The notes under the pieces: generated by a model
Told to the model about the DNA's origin: nothing
The model's database searches: none
What the model saw: only the letters and a program-made list of their open reading frames with translations
Part shown: piece by piece, positions 56,758 through 64,000 of the stretch
Layout of the letters: each line of letters begins with the position of its first letter
Position numbering within the stretch: position 1 is the stretch's first letter
Source: Escallonia rubra
Lineage: Eukaryota; Streptophyta; Magnoliopsida; Escalloniales; Escalloniaceae
Reading direction: 5' to 3'
DNA: 64,000 nt
Assembly (NCBI GenBank): GCA_033065855.1
Contig: JAVXUO010002326.1
Coordinates: 1,178,001 to 1,242,000, forward strand
Position numbers and translations under genes: made by a program

Positions 56758-58614
56758 AGAGGCAAGTGTTTGATTGATAGTTTTTTGTTTTGAGCTTTTT
56801 TATTTATTTATTTTCGTATATTCTCCTTCTCATATTTCTTTTTGCATCTAATGTCTTCACCACCAACTTAAACTGTCAAACTCACAATACCACCGCCCAT
56901 TGCCACACTAAAAACTAATTAACTGTCAGCTGACCTTCACCACCGCTGGCTACAACTTGGCTTTCGTCGCAACCGACAAAAACTAGGCCTCTGTAGTTAG
57001 ATCCAACATTATGGACCCTTAAAACTCCAGATCTCATGGTGGTAAAGTGGCGCCGGGCATATGAACTTGACGGTTGATCATGGTGGTGGTAGTGGCGAAA
57101 AAAATCATGGTGGCGACGATGGATATGAATAATTGATGGTCGTGGAACGAGAGAAATCAATGGTGGTGGCCTTGATATTTGCACAGCGATGGTGGGTTTA
57201 AATTAGGTGGCGCTAGTGGTTTTAATAACCGCCGATGGTGGTGTTCGTGTGTGGTGTGAGGGAGGGGAGGATGGTAACAACCTGCGGTACTGTGTGTTTA
57301 TGGTGGGGTAGGGAGGAGGGATGGTGGCACATGGTTGTCCTAACAGAAGACGGTGCTGTTGTGGGTTTGGGGGTGGTGGGGTGGGTAAGGTGGCTGTATG
57401 AAGGGGGTAGGTAGGGGCGGGGTTAGGAGGTGAATGGTGGCAGTGTTGGAAGAAATGGATTTTGTTAAAAGTGGCTCATGTATTGCTTCTAACAGAGTTT
57501 GAAGGTTGGATCTTAAAATAAAATCCAAAATTGAAAACTTGAAAATGGAGTTTTCAAAAGCAACCTTATTCTGAAAACTGGTTTATAAAACTAAAGGAAA
57601 AAAAAACAAAAACTACGTGCCAAGCAACGATACTTTTTTCAGGTTTGAAATTGAACAAAAAACTGAAAAAAAAATTAGTTTCAAACACTACCAAAGTAAG
57701 TTAGCTATGGAATTGTAGAAACAGAAAGCACAACTAGCCAGTAAGAGGCGTGAGTAGTGGAAAATAGTACAACACTACAATTCTCCGGCAATAGTAAAAA
57801 GGCTGCGGTAACAGTATACCTCCGGCAATTTACGATAATGCGAAGGATGATGAACAATTGGGTTATTCAACATATATTCTAGATCCCAACAAAAATAAAT
57901 CCCTTACCACAACAAAAATTAGAAATCACATACCTTATACGAGCAACTCGGCAAACTCTAAATACCCCCAAGTTACGCCACACGACTTATACCAAAATTC
58001 CCAACCAAAAGCATGCCTTGGGGCTGAAATGAAGAAGAAAATTGAAAGGGGCGGCAAGAGGAATGAGAGGGACATCTGGAAGAAGAAGAACTTTTTAAAT
58101 CATACCCTAATTGACAAATTACGCAAACACCCCCAAACTTAAGCCACTTATTCAAATCGCACAAAAACTTTTTTAATATTACGAAAATGCCAGAAACTTA
58201 TTTATTTGTTAGCTTTTTATCTATTTAAAGCAATAACATACCATAACTAAAAATGGGGTACTACAATGTATATTCGATTTATTTTCACATGCTTATGATC
58301 CTATGTAATGGTGAAACGGTTCATCCCTGGACACCAAACAATTCTTCCCAGGATAAGCTTTTGCCATTGAAAGTTGACTAATTTTTTACTTAGATTTTCA
58401 TCTTAGGCTTTTTTCAATAATGTATTTGCAGTGATTATAGTTCTATTACTTGAGATTATTGTTACCGTGGTATAGATTGTCATACCATGCAATCGAAAAG
58501 CAGGATATTCTTCTTTTTGATCGAGCAACAAAGGACAATTGCAACAGTTTTTTTACTACCTTTAATGATTTCAGCAATCAGGATGGGCTCAAATAAACTT
58601 CGCCATATGTGAAC
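56758..58614. other. Interior DNA between the inverted arms, GTGG-rich repeat then AT-rich
   Basis: At about 57060-57690 a GGTGGTGG-rich core followed by AAAATTGAAAACTTGAAAA resembles the probable MITE at 27477-27845. At 57773 CACTACAATTCTCCGGCAAT looks like a DNA-transposon tip without a partner. No gene. Confidence 0.4.
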
Positions 58615-59250
58615 TCCTATTCTCTAGAAACACCCCAAGAACCATCTGCTTGTTCTTCTGACAGTCCTCAAGAACCTTTGCCACAAGTTAGTTTGACAAG
58701 TACTTAGGCACCCCTTTGACCCAATGCCGTTCAACAAATGAATATTTCACTTATCTCATGGATCAAACCCAAAATAAATTGTCTACTTGGAAATGTAATT
58801 CTTTGTCCTTTGTGGGCCGAACTACTCTGGTAAAGGCTGTTCTGAATTCCATCCCTATTTATCGTATGCAAAATTACATGCTTCAAACTGCCATTTATTA
58901 CCAATTGGATACATTAAGTAAAAACTTCCTTTGGGGTCACCCGTGTACGGGACAATAAATGGCATGCCTAAAGTTGGGATACTGTTATGCACTATAAAGT
59001 TGAAGAGGGACTTGGTATACGTCTAAAAAGAAATTGCTAGGCGACAATCATGAATCTCGTCTGGCTGCTTTAGGAACAACCTCACTTTCTTTGGACAAAA
59101 ATTAACAAGGATAAAAATCACCCAATGAAACCATCTAGAATGCCAGGCCCAAGTACAACGACTTAATATTTTGGAAATAGATCCTCAAAGCACTTGATGC
59201 ACTAACCAAATTCACATGTTGGCGAGTTGTCAGCAAGTTGATGTTGTAGT
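58615..59250 (+). pseudogene. LINE (L1-type) reverse transcriptase C-terminal fragment
   Basis: Translated pieces read FSRNTPRTICLFF, KYLGTPLTQCRSTNEYFTYL, NKLSTWKCNSLSFVGRTTLV, KAVLNSIPIYRMQNYMLQT and KNFLWGH, then, across stops, KVEEGLGIRLK and ILKALDALTKFTCWRVV. The KYLG.PL block, the wK...LS.aGR..LiKaVl..iP.Y.mq...lP pattern and GLGIR are typical of the thumb and connection region of plant LINE reverse transcriptases. Several stops and frameshifts make it a relic, with no endonuclease or RNase H recognisable. Confidence 0.82.
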
Positions 59251-60084
59251 CCAATGTCTTGCTCCCACTATCACGACCTCCAAGACTCTCAATCATCTCT
59301 CACGACTGTGATCTTAGAGATCAAAAAATTGGTCCCAAGTCTTAACTTCATAACTCTTTGTCTCTCAAGGCCTCTGAGCTCCCCAATTGTGCCCGCCCAA
59401 ACTCTAAGCTTGGGCCCTGCTGATTGATCTAGCTTTGAACTTGTGCTAGTTTTGGACACTACTCGGGTCCTAGTATCCTAACCACTGCCGTCTTGGACCT
59501 CCGAACTCTAGGTAGTAGGATTCACGACACCTTTCCTTACGATGTCTGGCATGTTGTCCATAACCACTATCATTATATACCTCTATTGGCCAAATGCTAT
59601 AGCAATTCCCCTTGGCACCGCCCCACCCTGCCCTACCTTTACTCGGAGTACCTCGGAGATGCATGATTCTATTGAGATGGAACCTAATGCCAACATGGTT
59701 GTCCGGCACCAGAACATTAGTTATGCCCCTGACTTGCTTCAGTTGGCTCTTTCTTACGGTTAAGGGGCTCATCTGACGCTACTCCTGTGCAAACCACACC
59801 CTAAGGAACTGCCAACCACCACCAACCTTTTTTTACAAATGTCATCTTCCTAATGCCTCAGGTCTCCATGTCTAGAGGCTCAGGCGTCAGGATCATCCCC
59901 ACTAGACAACAAAACACACTATTGTCTACTTTGTATGTCACCAAGCATGATCTGGACACCATTAGCCATCATCTCAAGGAACCATCCATGTATCACTCCT
60001 CATCTAAACTGTTTGATCATGCTCCTTACTTTGGCAACCTTATTACTAAGCCTTACCATGTAAAGTACAAGTAGCCAGTCCTTA

Positions 60085-60420
60085 CCTTCGTTCAACAGTA
60101 GAGAAGGCTCCTTAAAGCACTACGGGGAGGATGACACTTTAAAACTATGAGAATTTCATAAGTCCCTAACTGGCTGTGCCTATGTTTGGTACTACCAAAT
60201 CCCTGAGGGTAACATCCACTCCTAGTTTTACATGGTCCACATCTTCCTTGACAAGTTTCACTGTGAAACAAAGCGTCTTTAACATTGTCGGAATCTGCCA
60301 AAACCCCAGGGAGGACCTCAATGCCTATGTCAATGTTTTCACCTCAAGTTCTCAAAGTGCATTGACTTTAGCAAGGATAAAACCCTTATACCAATATGCA
60401 TCAAGAGCATGAGAGACATC
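60085..60420 (+). pseudogene. Ty3/gypsy gag (Retrotrans_gag) relic
   Basis: Across two frames the sequence reads GEDDTLKL, KSLTGCAYVWYYQIPEGNIH, FYMVHIFLDKFHCETK, then FNIVGICQNPREDLNAYVNV. This follows the Retrotrans_gag pattern F..SLTG.A..WY..LP..SI..W..m...F...F......i..L..i.Q...E.l..Y..RF. Stops and at least one frameshift separate the parts. Flanking sequence (59260-60085 and 60420-61180) is probably the rest of the same element but too decayed to assign. Confidence 0.65.
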
Positions 60421-62202
60421 TTCTGGGTATACCTTAAAACCTCCAACTCAGATCTTGGGGTCATCTCAAGGAAGTTGTATGATGCGTATATGACTCGGTC
60501 GGCCAGTCAACGACCTCAAAACCCCAAGCTCAGGATGCCCTGATTGCTACTGGCCAGTGATAATAAAAACAAAGTGTCAGTCCCAGGGAGGGGATGGGCA
60601 CCCTAACAAGAGAAGGCAAGCAACACATGCTCCGGATTACCCATGCGTCTTGAACAGATTCAAAGATCTTCTAAAGGATAGGATCAAGGACAAGTCTGTA
60701 AGATTTACCTTTCATTTTATCAATGCTGAACCTACCCAAAAGGACTTAGTCAAGCCCAACTAGTGCCCTTATTATAGAACTGTTGACATGCCCTTAAAAA
60801 CCATATGTACCTCATCTTCGCCTTTACTAGGAATACTGCATACAGAGAAATAAAACCATGGAAAATCAAAGACTTGCAACCTACCTGCTCAAGCCCTGGT
60901 TGGCTTTGATGCACTTACACTTGTATTTTTTTTATTCTGTAAGTTTCCATGTACTCACCCCCAGTCGGTGCAAAGGCATGTTGCCTACATATGTTACTAA
61001 TGCAAAGTTTTCATCTTCTAACTTAGAATACCTTTCAAGTTACAATTTATTCATGCACCAGCCTCGAGTGTACACCTTGCTCCGTCAGAGGCTCTCCCCC
61101 CTCCCAATTAATCGACACTTTCAGGATCCTAAAGCGGGCCAGGATTTTCAACCTCACCTTAGCTTTAGATATTGACTTGGGAGGTAGTGCGCGTGGTGAC
61201 TCAGGCCACGCTACGAAGTCTTAGCTTTTTTTGCCGACGTTTATCCCGACATATGCGATGCTCCTATCAAGCATGCACACGACATGTCTCAACGCCCAAC
61301 GAGGGCCAATTGGCTGAGCAACCCACTTGGCCTTTTCTCGCCTCTGTACCTTGACTCAACCTTATCTTCGGTGTTGTCTTGCTACCACGGCCTCGGCACT
61401 AGCTACCCCCTTTGACTTTACCATGTTAGAGTCTTCTCATCGACACCTCAGCTCGACCTCCCAAGGTCTCTCCCTCAACCTAACCTTGACTAGATAATTC
61501 CTAGCACGAGATAACCAGACTGCTTGAAGCTTTGTTGCTGCGACATTTGCAGTAAATTATATCTTATTATATGGTATTATTGTTAAGCCATCTTTTGCTC
61601 GTCTCTTGCTGTGCAAACCTTATAAACGTTGCCACTTTTTCTTCTATGGACACTATTCTACACTGTAGAATCAATTTTCTTGCAATTCGCATTTCTAATT
61701 TCACCTTTTCTTGCTTTATTTTTTGGGTTTAGAACTCTATGATCGTGAGAATGGTCGGTGAGTGACTGACTTACTTTCTCTCTTTTTCATACATGTATAA
61801 TCTCTTTGTAAGTCTCATCACAAAACAAGTAACTCTTTGCTCTCATTACTACTCACATGCCTTGCTTCCTCTGTTCTTTGTTGGTTTCCTTTCTCTATTT
61901 GCATTTCTTAAAGAGCCGTAACACCTCACTATGGTGCACATGTGCGCATTTGAAATGGATTTTTTCGAAACAAAAAGCAAAGGGTTCTTTTACATGTGTT
62001 CTTTTGTTACCAAGATATGTGTGTGTCGATAACTGTTTGAGTTCAACATTCTTGCAACTTTGGGTTTTAGTACTATATATTCAGCAAGAGAAAAAAATTA
62101 CGAAGCTTTTCATGCAAGTGAAATTTTTTGTGTAAGCAACAAGTTTTGATGGATGCGCTCTTAAGGGGGATTTCATGGTTTGTCGGTGGTAAAAACCCTT
62201 TG
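60421..62202. other. Decayed retroelement and AT-rich interior DNA
   Basis: Short frames are present but none is recognisable. The part up to about 61450 is coding-like in composition and may be gag or pol debris of the gypsy element; from 61550 it is AT-rich. Confidence 0.4.
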
Positions 62203-64000
62203 ATGCCAAGGAAAGTGGGTTCACAGTCGACGTGGAGGTGCCACAAGGAATGTAGTCCGAGTCAAATGCAAAGTATGTTGATGAGGGACACAGCAAGGGT
62301 GAAGCAAGGGCAGAGACCAAGGGCTTCCCAGACAGAGCCTGAGGGTGGCAGTGCTGCAAGGGCGATGTCGCGGGGTGAATACATGACGACAGTCACATTC
62401 CGATGCCTAGGTCCAGAGTCAAGGTCCTGTATGTTTCTCTCTTTAGAATTCTAGAGTGAGAAAGTGAAAATGTTTAAGTCCCAAATGAATTCTCAAGACC
62501 CCTATTTATAGAGGTTGAGATGATGATGTCATCAGTCGACATGTGGCACTCCCGGGAGTGACACGTCACGGAGGGGTCCACAGATGTCGGTGCTCCACGA
62601 ACTGTCAGATCGTATATTCACCCAGCCTGATCCTCACAATGTCGCTCTGTCTGTCTGAAAAGACTGGCTCTCACAGCGTCGGTATGGCCAGAGAATCCCC
62701 TTGATCTAGCCACCAATCCAAGGCCCTTGTAGAGTCCCACAGGCCTGGCAGCGGTGGGGAAGACCCGACGCCCAACTGTCAGGCGGACTAGGAGCGATGC
62801 CTTCCAAAGACCTGTTCCCGTCTCGGAGTGACCCGGGGGTCACAGTCCCTAGGGGTGCTGATGAAGCCCCTGGTTCCGGATCGTGTAGGCCAGTCATGTA
62901 GACACCCTGGCGGAGATAGTGTCTCAGAGAAGTCGCCTATTTTGTAGGCTGATGTAGCATCCCGGAGGAGCCGTCTACCTGGCGGAAGGGGAGTCTTCGT
63001 GTCGGAGCACTTGGAGCTCCCTAGCAAAGATAGTGTCTTAGAGAGCGAGCCTATCCCCGCGGGTGAGTCCTTGTGTCGGAGCACTCAGAGCGCATCAAGG
63101 TAGCATCACGGAGGAGCCGTTTACCTGGCGGAAGGGGAGTTGAAAAGCTCTCTCATGGAGATAGTGTCCCGGAGGAGTCGCCTACCCCCGCGGGTAAGTC
63201 CTTGTGCCGGAGCACTCAGAGCGCGTCAATGTAGCATCCCGGAGGAGCCGTCTACCTGGCGGAAGGGGAGTTTCATGCCGGAGCACTTAGAGCTCCCTGG
63301 CATAGATAGTGTCTTGGAAGAGTCGCCTATCCCCGCAGGATGCTGCACACTCCGGAGAATGGGTCGAAGCATGTTCCACGACCAATGCAAGATGCACATG
63401 GTGTGGTGAAAGAATGGACCAACGCAAGGTGTGAGGTAGTGTGCCAATGAGCCAAGGGGCGCGATTGTATCAACGACGCGGCGAATGGGCGCGGTGGCGT
63501 GTTGGAGTGCGACGCATGGGCATCGGCGATGGGGGTCACGGAGACTGCGCCTGGGCGATGAGCGTCGCAAAGACGGTGCCCGGGTGACAAGGGTCGTAGA
63601 GTCGGCGTGCGGGGCCCAGGCAACAGGGCTCGCGGAGTCAGCACGGGTGCACTGGCGACAGGGGTCGTAAAGACTGCGTGGATGACGAGGGTCGCAGAAG
63701 ACGTCGCCCCAGCGATGAGCATCGCGGAGACAGCACCCAGAAACGAGCATCGCAGAGACGGCGCGCAGGCGATTGGCGTCGAGCGTATCAGATTCGGCGA
63801 ACAGACGCGGTCGACGGGGGTCGTGGAGACGGTGCGCGGGCGCGGACGACAGGGATCGTGGAGACGGCGCCCAGGCGACGGGCAACAAGTGTCGCGCGGA
63901 CGTGGGCGACAGGTGTTGGGAAATGATGCATGGTCCCTTGGAGAGAAATGAAGGTGTTAAGGGGGGAGGCCAAAGGCTAACCCTTGGGGGAAGGCCAATG
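62203..64000 (-). repeat. Right arm of the large inverted repeat (runs off the window)
   Basis: Reverse complement of the left arm, with the same order of parts: inner edge TTTGATGCCAAGGAAAGTGG, the TTTAGAATTCTAGAGTGAG palindrome (about 62443-62461), TATA box on the minus strand (62503-62510), the GTAGACGGCTC / GGCACAAGG modules (62890-63350) and the GTCGC minisatellite (63480-63920), ending in GGGGGAAGGCCAATG at the window edge. Differences are substitutions and module-number changes. Long open frames here are low-complexity artefacts. Confidence 0.7.

Noticed and set aside
57773-57850. Start of another CACTA element (CACTACAATTCTCCGG)
   Set aside because: No matching inverted terminus, target duplication or subterminal array found.
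63226-63951. Long frames (up to 220 codons) near the window end
   Set aside because: Same minisatellite in the opposite arm; composition only.
1-64000. CRISPR arrays, rRNA or tRNA genes
   Set aside because: None seen: repeats are not regularly spaced with unique spacers, and no cloverleaf or rRNA core sequence was recognised. A covariance-model scan would be the decisive test for tRNAs.

Overview
The window is nuclear DNA from a flowering plant, most likely a eudicot. Genes are split by GT-AG introns, the coding families are typical of plants (a land-plant eIF5-mimic protein, a PLS-class PPR protein, an MSL-type mechanosensitive channel, a zeta-crystallin-like quinone oxidoreductase), the intergenic DNA is AT-rich, and plant transposons are abundant (hAT, CACTA, MULE, MITEs, LINE, Ty3/gypsy). 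I cannot name the species.

Layout. (1) 1-9.4 kb: an apparently intact 8-exon gene (+) for an eIF5-mimic/BZW translation regulator (411 aa), with a 5-nt first coding exon, a GC-AG intron, a MITE and GC-rich repeats in introns. (2) 10.7-12.5 kb: an intronless PPR gene (-, 592 aa), convergent with the first. (3) 12.5-21.5 kb: accessory DNA with a MITE, a decayed GRF zinc-finger gene, a LINE ORF1-like (DUF4283 + zinc knuckle) relic broken only by stop codons, short tandem repeats, a ~0.85 kb satellite rich in the telomere-like heptamer CCCTAAA, and the 3' part of a CACTA transposon with a TNP1-type transposase relic. (4) 21.9-25.9 kb: an intact 6-exon MSL channel gene (832 aa). (5) 26.8-31.6 kb: a degenerate, 5'-truncated tandem copy of the MSL gene joined to a duplicate of the sequence that lies upstream of the quinone oxidoreductase gene. 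(6) 31,892-34,854: a CACTA element with a matching 3-bp target duplication that carries a piece of a papain-like cysteine protease gene (promoter plus first exon) and a piece of a STICHEL/DnaX-like gene. (7) 37.0-40.8 kb and 45.8-49.5 kb: two near-identical hAT elements in direct orientation flanking an intact 5-exon quinone oxidoreductase gene (42.7-45.0 kb). Each transposase copy is broken, but at different places. (8) 51,995-53,679: a Pack-MULE-like element with ~230-bp inverted ends that carries the C-terminal half of an aspartyl protease gene. (9) 54.5-64 kb: large GC-rich inverted arms, each with a TATA box pointing inward, around a core of LINE and Ty3/gypsy gag debris.

The four intact genes (eIF5-mimic, PPR, MSL, quinone oxidoreductase) have unrelated jobs and do not form a cluster. 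The distinctive biology is genome remodelling: gene-fragment capture by two DNA transposon types, a chimeric duplication, and paired hAT copies that could recombine around a gene. I found no CRISPR array, tRNA or rRNA gene.
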